This document shows, one piece after another, positions 17,899-29,700 of a DNA stretch of 64,000 bases. A program made the position numbers and the translations under genes. How positions within the stretch are numbered: the first letter of the stretch is position 1; each line of letters starts with the position of its first letter. A model generated the notes under the pieces. It was not told the origin of the DNA and ran no database searches. It worked only from the letters and a program-made list of their open reading frames with translations. The stretch is from JAHELQ01 sp964491915 (lineage in GTDB: Bacteria; Acidobacteriota; Aminicenantia; UBA2199): the NCBI GenBank assembly GCA_964491915.1, contig CAZBHS010000003.1, positions 121,352 through 185,351 on the forward strand, in the 5' to 3' direction.

Positions 17899-20800
17899 AT
17901 GGAACGTAAAAAAATGACCCAGGGTATGGCGGTGGCCGCCAGCCGGAAAAACAAGGAACGGGATTATTGGCTCGATACATTGTCGGGGGGGCTGGAAAAA
18001 GCTGTGTTTCCACCGGACTTGACCGCTGAAGGGCCAACTCCGATAGGAGGTCTTCAATCGCTAACCATTACCTTCTCAACGCCTGTGGTTGAGCGGATGC
18101 TTCAAATCGCCAACAAGTCGGATTTCAGGCTCTTCGTGATCCTGGCGGTGGGTTTGAATGTCTTGCTCCACAAGTACACCGGCCTCGAAACCATTGTCAC
18201 CGGTTCGCCCATCACCCGGCAAGAAACAGAAGGAAAACTTATCAACACGGTCCTGCCGTTGAAAAACACCCTGACCGGCGCCTCCACCTTCCGCAGTGTT
18301 TTGGGAGCGGTACGCCAAACAGTGATGGATGCCTCGGAGCATCAAAATTACCCGCTCCAGGTATTGATGAACAAGCTCGAGCTTCCCTGGACCCAGAACC
18401 AGTTCGGTCTCTTTGATGTGGCCTTGTTGCTCGCCAATATTCATGAGGAATCCTATATTACTCATTTGCCTCTAAATATGGTGTTTTCCTTTTTCCTGGA
18501 GAGTGATTCATTGACGGGGCATGTCTCCTATTGTCCTGAATCTTATAGCGAAGAAATGATGAAGCGGATCGTCGCACATTACGACAACCTGTTGGGTTGG
18601 TTGTTCGCCCATGCGGACGAACCTATCCGGGACGCTCGCTATTTAACTGACGAAGAACTCCACTATTATAAAGGTAAAGCCCTCGATGCCGATCTTAGTT
18701 ACCGACCGGTAATTCAAACCATCATGGACGTGGCGGAAAAGATGCCGGAAGAACCGGCTCTCGAATGCAATGGTGAACCGATAAATTACAGCGCCCTGGA
18801 ACGGGAGAGTAACCGGTTGGCCAATTATTTGATATCAGAGAAACATATCGGCGCAGGTCATCTGGTGGGAATTTATTTAGACAATTCCAACGAGGCGGTA
18901 ATAGCGATTCTCGCCATCCAGAAAACCGGAGCTGCTTATGTTCCTATCGATCCCTCCTTTCCCGAAGCCCGCGCCGCCACTATCATCGATGACGCCAAAA
19001 TAGGTGTGCTCATTTCGGGAAAACGCTATATCCGCACCCTGAACCGTTTGCAATGGGAGTGCCGTTCGTTGCGCTCATTCATCTGTCTGGACAGCGACGA
19101 TGTGTACGGCGAAAGCGAACAAGAACAGAATGCGTTGATGGATTTGAAGCTCTGGGAATATGTGGCTCACACCGCAAACGACGACATCACCGGCGGCGGT
19201 TGGCTCACCAGTTTCACCTCCGAGCCTTTCTCGCGGAAAGAAATGGACGAATACGGCGAGAATGTGATGCAAAAACTCAAACCTCTGCTGAACCCGGAAC
19301 TCAGGGTTCTGGAGATCGGATGCGCCTCAGGTATCACCATGTACCGCGTAGCTCCGTTGGTGGGGTATTATCACGGCACAGACCTGTCCCCAACCATGAT
19401 CGAAAAAAACAGGGAACGGGTGAAATCGGAACAGCGGTCGAATATCGGCCTGGAGGCTTTACCGGCTCACCGCATCGGCGAAGTGAAAGAGAAAGATTTT
19501 GGGCTCGTGATCATCAATAGCGTCGTGCAGGCGTTTCACGGGCATAATTACCTGCGCCGGGTGATCGCCGACGTGATTGATTTGATGGGTGAGAACGGGT
19601 ATTTGTATGTGGGAGATGTCATGGATCAGGATTTGAAGCAGGATCTCATCGATGAGACCATGGAATATCATCGACAAAGCGATGATAACTCTCAGCGCAC
19701 CAAAACCGATTGGGACTCCGAGCTTTTTGTGTCCCGGGCGTTTTTCCAGGATCTGGCCCAGGAGTTTTCCCAGATCGAATCGGTGGATAGTTCACGGAAA
19801 ATTCACACCATCGAAAACGAGCTGACTAAATACCGCTATGATGTGCTCATTAAAATTGATAAAAGCAAAACTACCGCTAAAACCGGCGGCAAGAAGCGAA
19901 AATACCAGGAAGACCGGCGTGTGTTGGAGAACGTTTCCATCAATACACCGGCTGTCGCTATTGAACCTGAAGATGCGGCCTACGTGATCTACACTTCGGG
20001 TACCACCGGAAAGCCCAAAGGGGTGGTGGTGAAGCACCGGAATCTGTCCAGCTACGTGCACTGGGCCGCCGGCGCGTACGGTGTGGAGGCCGGCGTGCGC
20101 TTTCCGCTCTACACCTCGTTGTCCTTTGATCTGACCGTCACCTCTATTTTTGTCCCCCTGGCCCATGGCGGCACAGTTGTGGTTTATCAGTCGGACCATA
20201 AAGAGGCCTCCATTCTAGAGATCATCCGCCATAACCGTGTGCATAAAATCAAATTGACCCCCTCCCATTTGAAACTGATCAGGGACATGGAGCTGCCGCC
20301 GTTGGAAGACCGGTTGCTGGATACCATGATTATCGGGGGGGAAAATCTCGATACCTCCATCGCCGCCGATATTTATGACGCCTTCTCCCGGCGGATAGCT
20401 ATCTTTAATGAATACGGGCCTACCGAAGCGACTGTCGGTTGTATGATTCATCGCTTCGATCCCGGCTCGGACCGGGGGCTTTCGGTTCCTATCGGTACCA
20501 CCATCGACAATACGGCCGTCTATTTATTGGACAGAGACCTGCAGCCTGTGCCCACCGGCGTGGCTGGAGAGATATATGTCTCCGGGCCCGGCGTTACCGG
20601 CGAATACCTTGGGGAACCGGAAATGACGGCTGAGAAATTCATCGAGGATCCCTTCAAGGAAGGACTTCGTATGTATCGAACCGGTGATTTGGGACGACGG
20701 ATGACGAATGGTTCTCTAGAGTTTTTAGGACGGGCGGACCAACAACTTAAAATTAAAGGCTATCGCATCGAGCCGGCGGAAATCGAGCAAAAAATCCGCG

Positions 20801-23760
20801 ATTATCGCGAAACCGGCTCCGCGGATCTCAACCGCGAGGCCCGTCTCTTTTCCGGTGATAATGAGGATATTACCGTCTGCTCCCGCTGCATGTTAACGTC
20901 CCGCTATCCCGGCATTCAATTCGATGACGACGGCGTTTGCAATGTGTGTCGCGAGTACGAATCCTATAAAGACAAGAGCGATCAATATTTTAAAACCAAT
21001 GAAGATTTTTGGGAAATGGTGAAGGAAAACTCCGCCCGCACCCACAGCGAATACGATTGTCTACTTCTGTTCTCCGGCGGCAAGGACAGCTCGTATGTTC
21101 TCTACCGGATGAAGGAGATGGGGCTTCGGGTGTTGACATTCACGTTTGATAACGGCTATCTTTCCGATGTGGCGCTGGAAAATATCAAGCGCATCACCGA
21201 GGCTTTGGGGGTGGATCGTGTCGTAAAAAAATCGGATTCCATCGACCGGGTCTTCACCGAAAGCCTGCGTACCGATTGTGACGTGTGCAACGGCTGTTTC
21301 AAGGCGGTCAATACGTTAGGGACACAGACAGCTCGCGAACATGGCATCAATGTAGTGGTGAGCGGTATGTCCAGGGGCCAGATTTTCGACATCAAACTCC
21401 ATGGCCTGTTCCGGTTGGGGATTTATTCTGAAGATGAAATCGAAGAGAAGCAGCTTCTTTTCCGCAAAAACTACCACTCCGCCCGCGACAAAATCACCCG
21501 CTTGTTGGGGGTGGATCTCGACGACAAGACAATCGAGACCATCCGTTTTGTAGACTTTTTCCGCTACGATCATACACCGGTGGCGGATATTCGCGCCTAT
21601 TTGGAGGAGAAGAATCGCGCCTGGAACCGTCCGGACGATACCGGCACCTGTTCCACCAATTGTTTGATTAACGATGTCGGCATTTATGTCCATCTAAAAG
21701 AAAAAGGCTTTCATAACTACTCCGGCCAATTGAGCTGGGATTGCCGTCTGGGCTTGGTTAGCCGGGAACAGGGACTCGATGAGTTGGATTTTTGTCCCGA
21801 TGTTCTCTCGATCCAGCGAAAACTTTCCACAATCGGTTATTATACCGCTGCTTCCATTAAAGATGTAGTGGTGGTGGATGTGACGGGCGAGGACGGCGAA
21901 CGCTGCCTTTGTGGCTATTTCACCTCCGATTCCCCTATCAACACCATGCCTTTGAAGGAGTCGCTTTCGCGACAATTACCGGAATACATGGTGCCGGATT
22001 ATTTTATGCAAGTGGAAACCATCCCCCTGACCGCCAATGGAAAACTGGACCGTGAAGCGTTACCGGCTCCCTCCCGCCAGGCGGCTGGGGATTATGACGC
22101 GCCCACCACCTCTGTGGAAAAGCGATTGGTGACCATCTGGTCGGGCGTTTTGGGGATTGCATCGGAAATGATCGGTGCCAACACTAATTTTTTCGATCTA
22201 GGGGGGCATTCTTTGAAGGCCACAATTCTGGTTTCGAATATCCACCAGGCGCTGGATGTGAAGATTCCATTGGCGGAAGTGTTCAAGCATCCCACAATCC
22301 GCCGGATGGCTGAATACATTCAATCGCTACCGACCCAATCATTCGCTTCAATTCCAATTGCGCGACCGAAAGACTATTACCGGGTGACACCTTCCCAGCG
22401 CCGGCTCTTCATTCTCCAGGAAATGGACCCCCAGAGTACCAATTACAATATGCCTCAATTGATGGAATTGAGCGACGAACCGGATGAAAAAAAGCTGGAG
22501 GCCGCTCTCGAAGGCCTTATCCGCAGACACGAGACCTTGAGAACCAGCTTCCAGGTGATTGACAGGCAACCGGTCCAGAAAATTCACGATTCAGTGGGAT
22601 TTGTGATGCAACGAATCGATCTTCGTGGATCCGGTGACGGAACGACCCCGGAAGAGGCGGAACGGAAATTGGTGAGAGAATTCATCCGGCCCTTCGATCT
22701 CAGTGTCGCTCCGTTGATGCGGGCCGCGCTAGTGACCGCAGCCGGAGGCCGGTTCATATTGTTGATCGATTTGCATCACATCATCTTTGACGGGGTTTCC
22801 CACAGTATTCTCGAACGGGAGTTTCTGGAGTTGTACGAGGGCAACCAATTGGAAGATCTGAATCTGCAATACAAAGATTACTCGGAATGGTTGACGGATG
22901 AGCAATCGCCCCCATACGAACTGGTGCGGCAGCAAGGGGACTTCTGGCGCCGTCAATTTGCAGGAGGCATTCCTGTGCTGAATCTCCCCTCCGATCTTCC
23001 GAGGCCGCAGAGGCGGACAAGCGAAGGCGCCGCAGTCAGCGTGTTGTTGAAACCGGAGCTTGCCGATGCTATGGAACGGCTCGCCGCCTCGGAAGGAGTC
23101 ACGCTATTTATGCTGTTTATGGCTCTTTATTTTGTGTTATTGGCAAAGTTGAGCGGGCAGGACGACATCGTTGTGGGAACCGCGGTGGCCGGCCGTCGTC
23201 ACGCGGACTTGCAGGGGATTATCGGCATCTTGCTCAATATGCTTTCTATCCGTTCGAGGCCCGCGTCGAAGAAGACCTTCGGCTCTTTCTTAAGCGAGGT
23301 GAAAGAACAAGCTCTCTCCGCTTTTGAAAATCAGGATTTCCCCTTCGACCGGTTGGTGGAGGAGTTGGTTCAAAAGCGTGATATGAGCCGCACTCCGTTT
23401 TTCGACGCCGCTTTCCAATTTCAGAATATCGATTCGAAAGTCTCGATTGATGAAGCGTTCGCCCTCAAAGCCAGGCCCTATACCTTTGAGTACACCACCT
23501 CCAAATTCGACCTCTTATTGGATATTTGCAGGGAAGACACTACGTTCAAACTGAAAATCGAATACTGGACGGCTCTGTTCAGCGAGGCGTCCATCCATCG
23601 CTTCCTGGAGTATTTCACCCGCATTGCCGAAAAAATCTCGGTTGACAGTGGGATTTTGATTCAGGACATCGAACTCATCGGCCTTCGCGAGAAACAAGAC
23701 GCTCTGGCGGATATCGCGGCGGACCAGGAAGATGAACTCGATATCGACCTCAATGTATAA
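17899..23760 (+). CDS. NRPS module half-C-A(Asn, interrupted twice: methyltransferase and PP-loop)-T-C
   Basis: 1953 residues, started by an ATG behind an AAGGAAGG site. It opens with a C-lobe-only half condensation domain (about 1-245, ERDYWLDTLSGG). A1-A2 of the adenylation domain follow to about 390. A class I methyltransferase occupies about 395-680 (motif I LEIGCASG). A3 to A8 run from about 690 to 970. A PP-loop domain occupies about 975-1300 (CSRC, CNVC, SGGKDSS near 1058, CDVCNGC). A9-A10 close the A domain (LPEYMVP, NGKLD), then T (LGGHSL near 1436) and a full C (HHIIFDG near 1626). The code D-L-T-K-I-G-E-V-G is a textbook asparagine code. It ends ELDIDLNV, acidic but without the aromatic finish. 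Asn may be activated, methylated and altered at an amide on one polypeptide (inference). Confidence 0.92.
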   Translation: MERKKMTQGMAVAASRKNKERDYWLDTLSGGLEKAVFPPDLTAEGPTPIGGLQSLTITFSTPVVERMLQIANKSDFRLFVILAVGLNVLLHKYTGLETIVTGSPITRQETEGKLINTVLPLKNTLTGASTFRSVLGAVRQTVMDASEHQNYPLQVLMNKLELPWTQNQFGLFDVALLLANIHEESYITHLPLNMVFSFFLESDSLTGHVSYCPESYSEEMMKRIVAHYDNLLGWLFAHADEPIRDARYLTDEELHYYKGKALDADLSYRPVIQTIMDVAEKMPEEPALECNGEPINYSALERESNRLANYLISEKHIGAGHLVGIYLDNSNEAVIAILAIQKTGAAYVPIDPSFPEARAATIIDDAKIGVLISGKRYIRTLNRLQWECRSLRSFICLDSDDVYGESEQEQNALMDLKLWEYVAHTANDDITGGGWLTSFTSEPFSRKEMDEYGENVMQKLKPLLNPELRVLEIGCASGITMYRVAPLVGYYHGTDLSPTMIEKNRERVKSEQRSNIGLEALPAHRIGEVKEKDFGLVIINSVVQAFHGHNYLRRVIADVIDLMGENGYLYVGDVMDQDLKQDLIDETMEYHRQSDDNSQRTKTDWDSELFVSRAFFQDLAQEFSQIESVDSSRKIHTIENELTKYRYDVLIKIDKSKTTAKTGGKKRKYQEDRRVLENVSINTPAVAIEPEDAAYVIYTSGTTGKPKGVVVKHRNLSSYVHWAAGAYGVEAGVRFPLYTSLSFDLTVTSIFVPLAHGGTVVVYQSDHKEASILEIIRHNRVHKIKLTPSHLKLIRDMELPPLEDRLLDTMIIGGENLDTSIAADIYDAFSRRIAIFNEYGPTEATVGCMIHRFDPGSDRGLSVPIGTTIDNTAVYLLDRDLQPVPTGVAGEIYVSGPGVTGEYLGEPEMTAEKFIEDPFKEGLRMYRTGDLGRRMTNGSLEFLGRADQQLKIKGYRIEPAEIEQKIRDYRETGSADLNREARLFSGDNEDITVCSRCMLTSRYPGIQFDDDGVCNVCREYESYKDKSDQYFKTNEDFWEMVKENSARTHSEYDCLLLFSGGKDSSYVLYRMKEMGLRVLTFTFDNGYLSDVALENIKRITEALGVDRVVKKSDSIDRVFTESLRTDCDVCNGCFKAVNTLGTQTAREHGINVVVSGMSRGQIFDIKLHGLFRLGIYSEDEIEEKQLLFRKNYHSARDKITRLLGVDLDDKTIETIRFVDFFRYDHTPVADIRAYLEEKNRAWNRPDDTGTCSTNCLINDVGIYVHLKEKGFHNYSGQLSWDCRLGLVSREQGLDELDFCPDVLSIQRKLSTIGYYTAASIKDVVVVDVTGEDGERCLCGYFTSDSPINTMPLKESLSRQLPEYMVPDYFMQVETIPLTANGKLDREALPAPSRQAAGDYDAPTTSVEKRLVTIWSGVLGIASEMIGANTNFFDLGGHSLKATILVSNIHQALDVKIPLAEVFKHPTIRRMAEYIQSLPTQSFASIPIARPKDYYRVTPSQRRLFILQEMDPQSTNYNMPQLMELSDEPDEKKLEAALEGLIRRHETLRTSFQVIDRQPVQKIHDSVGFVMQRIDLRGSGDGTTPEEAERKLVREFIRPFDLSVAPLMRAALVTAAGGRFILLIDLHHIIFDGVSHSILEREFLELYEGNQLEDLNLQYKDYSEWLTDEQSPPYELVRQQGDFWRRQFAGGIPVLNLPSDLPRPQRRTSEGAAVSVLLKPELADAMERLAASEGVTLFMLFMALYFVLLAKLSGQDDIVVGTAVAGRRHADLQGIIGILLNMLSIRSRPASKKTFGSFLSEVKEQALSAFENQDFPFDRLVEELVQKRDMSRTPFFDAAFQFQNIDSKVSIDEAFALKARPYTFEYTTSKFDLLLDICREDTTFKLKIEYWTALFSEASIHRFLEYFTRIAEKISVDSGILIQDIELIGLREKQDALADIAADQEDELDIDLNV
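19080..19930 (+). other. Embedded SAM methyltransferase domain between A2 and A3 of the Asn A domain
   Basis: After the A2 region the sequence leaves the adenylation fold and enters a methyltransferase. It includes DDITGGGW, the SAM-binding LEIGCASG near 19305, TDLSPTMIEKN, and a basic linker before A3 at about 19981. Methyltransferase insertions in A domains are an established phenomenon. N- versus O- or C-methylation cannot be decided from sequence. Confidence 0.85.
20800..21830 (+). other. Embedded PP-loop (AANH) domain between A8 and A9 of the Asn A domain
   Basis: The insert starts just after A8 (GRADQQLKIKGYRIEPAEIE). It carries the same zinc-type CxxC pairs around YPGIQFD as the free enzymes at 5514 and 56950, the PP-loop SGGKDSS (about 21073), and a CDVCNGC cluster (about 21280). 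The A domain resumes with the pre-A9 segment. This is a complete ATP-pyrophosphatase-type unit, not a remnant. Likely chemistry is carbonyl activation leading to an amide, amidine or thioamide change (inference from family). Confidence 0.85.
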
Positions 23761-23783
23761 CCGATGGAATTGGAAAAAGAACA

Positions 23784-26700
23784 ATGATAGATAGCGGAAT
23801 ACTAGGATTAGCCAAATTTGAAGAGGCCAAAGATTATTGGCTGGAGCAATTGAGCGGGGAGCTCTGCGAAACATTACTTCCATCTGTTCATTCGAGTGAA
23901 GATTCCAAAAAAGTTCAGGATGCTCATGTGCGAATTCCCGCCGTCCTTTCGCGGCAGTTGCGGAACATGGCAAACAATCAAGACATCGGGATCTTCGTCA
24001 TCATGCTCTCGGTCTTCAAAATTTGGCTGCACGCATTGAGCGGCACGCGAGATTCCATCGTGATCTCGCCGGTACTTGCCAAAAGCAAACAGCAATACAA
24101 CCAATGGTTGGTATTGCGGGACGCCATCGAGCCCACGCTTCCGTTCAAAGAATTTTTAGGGAGAGTGAAGCAGACAATCAGCGCCGCTGTCCGCTATCAA
24201 TATTACCCAATTGAGAAACTGCTGGAATTGCTTCATATAGTGAACGAGCCCTCGCTATTTAGGGTATTGTTCACCATGAACGGCCTGCACCGGGAGCGGG
24301 GGACAGAAGATCTTCCGGATGATCAAACAAACGATCTGACCATAACTCTATCCAGTGATGGCGACACTCTCGCTTGTAATTTCTCATTCAACGCCCTCGC
24401 CGTCGAAGAGGGAATCTGGGAGTATTGGCAGGCGTCCTTCCTGGATATTCTTGAACAAACCCTCAATAATGTCGGCGTAAAAATCGAGGATATCCTCTGG
24501 GTAAAACATGACGAACGTGTAAACGTATTGAGGCGATTCGGAGAAGCGGACGTTGGAGCTAAGCCTTCTGGAGAATCGAATCTGCTGCATCAATTGCTGG
24601 AAGAACAAGCTGAGGCCCACCCCCGGAGAATCGCCTTGCAATATATTCCGCAGAGCGGCGACTCAAAGGATATCTCCTATGGCCGCTTGAATTATATGGC
24701 CGCTAATCTGGCGGCGGCTCTCATGAATAAAGGCGTAGCTCCGGGAGAGGTCGTCGCCATCCTACTGGCGGATCCCATCGCGGTGATTGTGTCCATCTTC
24801 GCCGTTCTCAAGGCGGGGGGCGCCTATTTGCCAATTGAGCCGAATTATCCGGCCTCCAGGATCGCGTTTATGGTGGAAGACGCCAATGCCCGCCTGGTAT
24901 TGATTGACAAGGAGTTTTCGCTTCCCCGCATCCGATCCGAATTTTTATTCTATGAAGATGTCGCGGGTGAGTCTCCGGATGGAACCACTCGGATTTCGAA
25001 CGTCGCATCGACAGACCCTGCATACGTTATCTACACCTCCGGCACCACCGGTGTCCCCAAGGGGGTGATGGTGGAGCATCAAAGTATCGTTCCGAAATTA
25101 ATGGCCCGCAAAGAGGAGTATCAATTAGACGAAAACTCCACGGCATTGCAATTGTTTTCCCATGCCTTCGACGGCTTTATCACCAGCTTTTTTACACCGA
25201 TTGCCGCAGGAAGCCGGTGTATCTTGTTACCGCAAGGGAAAACCACTGATATCAAATTTGTGCGGGAGACGATCGACAGTTGGAAGGTAACTCATTTAAT
25301 TTGTGTTCCCCCGTTATTCGCTATGATTCTGGAAGGCGGAGCTCCCAAAGCGTTGTCCTCCTTGCAAACTGTGACTTTGGCGGGCGACCGGCTCTCCAGG
25401 GAGTTGGCACAGACGGTGGCGTCTCTGTTACCCAACCTGGAACTCGCACATGAATACGGCGTCACCGAGGCGTCTGTGGTATCCACATTGCTGCGCCACC
25501 AGGAGACGAAACCGCGAATCACCATCGGCCGGCCGTTTGGCGACACGAAGCTCCTGATCGTTGATTCCGGCAACCGTTCTAAAATTGTTCCTATTGGTGT
25601 CGCAGGCGAGATCGTCATAGGCGGAGGAGGTTTAGCCAGCGGCTATTTGAATCGTCCGCGATTGACCCACGAACGCTTCATCGCCCATCCGGTGAATCAC
25701 GGGGGCCGTGTTTATTTAACCGGCGACCTGGGACGGTTTTTAGCCGATGGCGCCATAGAATTTCTGGGGCGAACCGACCATCAAGTTAAAATTCGCGGCA
25801 ACCGCGTCGAAACAGGGGAGGTGGAGAGCAGGCTTCGCAACCATGAATCCATTGATGACGCGATTGTAGAAGCGGTTGATAGCGGCGAGGGCCAGCTTGA
25901 ATTATGCGCTTACATCGTTTCCTCTGAAAACCTTGATATTGCATTATTAAAAAAATACCTATCGAACTATCTCCCGGACGTCATGATCCCCTCTGTGTTT
26001 GTCCCCATCGATACAATTCCTCTCACCGCTACCGGCAAAATCGATCGCGTTTCGCTGCCCAAACCCAAACGGACCCGTGCCGGTATCGCCACCCCCTTCG
26101 CGCCTCCGGCCAACGACACCGAAGCGGCTGTCGCAAACGTGTGGGCTCGGGTGTTGGGGATCGACGCCATCGGAGTCACCGATAATATCATCGATCTAGG
26201 CGGCAATTCCATCAATATTGTCAAGATTACCCATTCGCTGAACGATGAACTCAATCTTTCGCTTCCAGTGGCTATCCTGTTTCAATATCCCACGGTTCGA
26301 GCCTTGAGTCGCTTTATCCTTTCTTCGGCTGTCGAGAAAGAAGCGGAACCCGTCGATATGATTGTCAGCGATTCGAGAATCGCTGTCATCGGCATGGCGG
26401 GCCGTTTTCCCGGTGCCGGCGATATCGCTTCCTTTTGGGATAACATCAAAAACGGTGTGGAGAGCATTGTCTTCGCCACAGACGACGAACTTATCGAAGC
26501 TGGACTCGATGAAGAGGTGGTGAACCATCCGGACTTCGTCGCTTGCCGCGGCGGTTTGTTGGAGGATAAAGAATACTTTGACGCGTTGTTTTTCGGTTAC
26601 ACCCCCCGCGAAGCTGAAATTATGGATCCCCAGGTGCGCTTGCTCCACGAAGTGGCATGGCATGCTTTGGAAGACGCCGGATACGATTCTTTCTCGTATT

Positions 26701-29700
26701 CAGGAGCTATCGGCATATTCGCAGGCGCTTCATCCAACTTCCATTGGCACGCCGTGAGTCTGATGTCGGGCAAGAGTCGCGAAATCGGGCATTTTACCGC
26801 TTCCCAATTAACCGACAAAGACTTTTTATGCACCCGTTTGGCTTTCAAATTGAATCTCGGGGGACCGGCGGTCACGGTTCAGACTTCATGCTCCACCTCA
26901 TTGGTGGCCACCCACATGGCCTGCCGGTCTATTTTATCGGGGGACTGCTCGATGGCCCTTGCCGGCGGTGTGAGTGTTTCTTCCGAAGAGCATTTGGGCT
27001 ACCGATACCAGGACGGTATGATTCTGTCGAAAGACGGCCATTGCCGCGCCTTTGACGTGGATGCCAGCGGTGTTGTGGGCGGGGAAGGCGCGGGCGTGAT
27101 TGTGCTCAAATCATTATCCGCAGCTCAGGATGAGGGCGATCATATTCACGCTGTGATTCTCGGCTCCGCCGTCAATAATGACGGAAGTGATAAAGCCGGA
27201 TTTACCGCCCCCGGAGTCCAGGGGCAGGTGAGGGTGATCAAGAATGCCCTGAGAGCGGCCGCTGTAGAGCCGGAAAGTATCGGTTACATCGAGGCGCACG
27301 GCACCGGAACCCCTATTGGGGATCCCATCGAGGTGGAGTCGTTGATACAAGCCTTCTCTGTAGAAAAGACCGGGTATTGCGCCATTGGTACGGTCAAAAC
27401 CAATATCGGCCATTTGGACACCGCAGCCGGCGTCGCCGGTCTCATCAAGACAATCATGGCCCTCAAACATCGTCAACTTCCTCCCAGTCTTCATTATCAA
27501 ACCGCGAATCCAGGCATTGATTTCAAATGTAGTCCTTTTTATGTGAACCGGCAACTACAGGCATGGGGAGAAGCCAATGATGTCTTGAGGGCGGGTATCA
27601 GTTCCTTCGGCATCGGCGGCACCAACGCCCACATCATTTTAGAACAAGCTCCTGCGCGGCCATTGGCTGCGCGGGCCAATGCCGAGCCATTGGCCTGTGT
27701 GTTGCCGATATCCGCCCAATCCCCGGAAGCTCTGGATTTTGCCACACAGGAGCTGGCAATCCATATCGCCCGGAACCCAAACATGAGGTTGGAAGATATC
27801 GCTTTTACTTTGCAAGTGGGCAGAGGGGCGAAACCCCATCGGCGGATGGTTTGCTGCCGCACCCGGGAAGAAGCTGTGCATGCAATGACCGGCAAAGAGG
27901 GGAGCCGGCCTGCGACATTTCATCCTTTGATCGAAGATCGACCGCTGTTCTTTTTGTTTCCAGGATTGGGTTCTCAATATCGCGGCATGGGGCGCGCGCT
28001 TGCCCTTCGCGAACCCATCTTCCGAACGGAACTCGAACGCTGCTGCCGAGAATGCGAGGCGCTTGGGATCCATATCGCCCCGGAATTTTTTGATAAGGCT
28101 AATACTGAAGAACTCGATGTTCACGATTTTGAAATCGCGCAGGCCATGATGTTCGCGGTTCAATATTCACTGGCGGTTTTATTGATGGAGTGGGGGATAC
28201 AGCCGCAAGGAATGATCGGCTACAGCTTCGGCGAATACACGGCCGCGGCAGTCGCCGGAGTCATGACCCCGGGGGAGGCGATCCAGTTGATCGCGGCCCG
28301 GGGCAAACTGGTAAAACAATGCCCGGAAGGAGCGATGGCGAGTGTGCCGCTTCCGGTTGAACAAGCCCGTAATTATTTGACATCCTCTACCGCCATTGCT
28401 ATAGACAACGGCTCGTCCTGCGTGATCTCCGGCCCTGCGTCAGAGATCGACAGCATCGAGAAAAAGCTCAAAAGCGAACGTTTGTTCGCCACCACCATCC
28501 AGACCGCTAGAGCCATCCATTCCCCTATGATGGAACCCATCCTCGATGAATTTTTAGCGCAATGCAAAAACGTATCGTTCAAATCCCCCCGCATTCCTTA
28601 TATTTCAAATGTCACCGGTAAATGGATAGAAGGTGGAACGGTTCTGGACCCCGGTTATTGGGCGGACCATCTGCGGCAAACGGTTCAATTCTCGATCGGT
28701 ATGGACAACGTGCTGGAGAAGGGCGACGCCCTCTTCCTCGAGGTGGGACCAGGTACCGACATCACCGCGTTATTGAGACGTCGCCTTCCGGGCGACGCAA
28801 AGCGTTTCGCAATGAACATGATGAGACCTGAAACCAATAATCTGGACGACGAGACTTATCTATTGAATAAAATCGGCCAACTCTGGCTCTATGGGCAAAC
28901 CATCGATTGGAGATCGATCTTCGCCGGACGCAGGAGAAATCGGGTTTCAATTCCAGGTTATCCGTTCCAGGGTCAGCGATTCTGGATCGAAAGCTCCGTC
29001 CTGGACGAGGCGAATCATCCCGCTGCCCGGCAGACGGACATCGCTAAAAATGAGAATATAGACGAGTGGTTCTATTGGCCCCAATGGCAACGAACGGCAA
29101 CGTTGCCGAAAATCAATGCCAATACAGTCAGAAAGAATCGTTGGCTGGTGTTCGCCGAAGGGGACTCGGTAGGCTTGGAGACGGTTCTTCATTTAAGAGA
29201 CCTTGGAGCCGTCGTTGTGATGGTTACTTGCGGGGATAGTTACGCCGCGGTTGGCGAACATGATTTCACTATAGATCCCACAAACAAACAACAGTATATA
29301 TCTCTCTTCAAAGAGCTAAGCGCGAGATCATTGCTGCCGGATAAGATTATTCACAGTTTCTCGGCTTTAAGAGCGGAGTGCGGACTCGACCTGGGCTTCT
29401 ATTCGGTGTTGTATTTGGCAAAGGCTCTGGCAAGAGAGGAGGGAGTCAACGAGGCCACGCTCTTCCTGGTGACCTCCGGCGCCTTCGATATGGATGGCGG
29501 CGATGAGATCAATCCCACGAACGCAGCGTTGCTGGGACCCGCGAAAGTGATTCCCCAGGAGTATCCTCATTTGAGAACCCGGGTCGTGGATATTGAAACA
29601 TCCGATCCAGGCTCGTTGATTCAAGAGTGTTCGTACGATTGTACCGATATGGCTGTATTATACCGCAATCATCGTCGCTGGCGGCAAGTGATCGAACCAG

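Noticed and set aside
23764..23787. Eight-codon-long frame (MELEKEQ, stop) overlapping the start of the 23784 gene as ATGA
   Set aside because: It could couple translation, but such short frames arise by chance and it has no good ribosome site.
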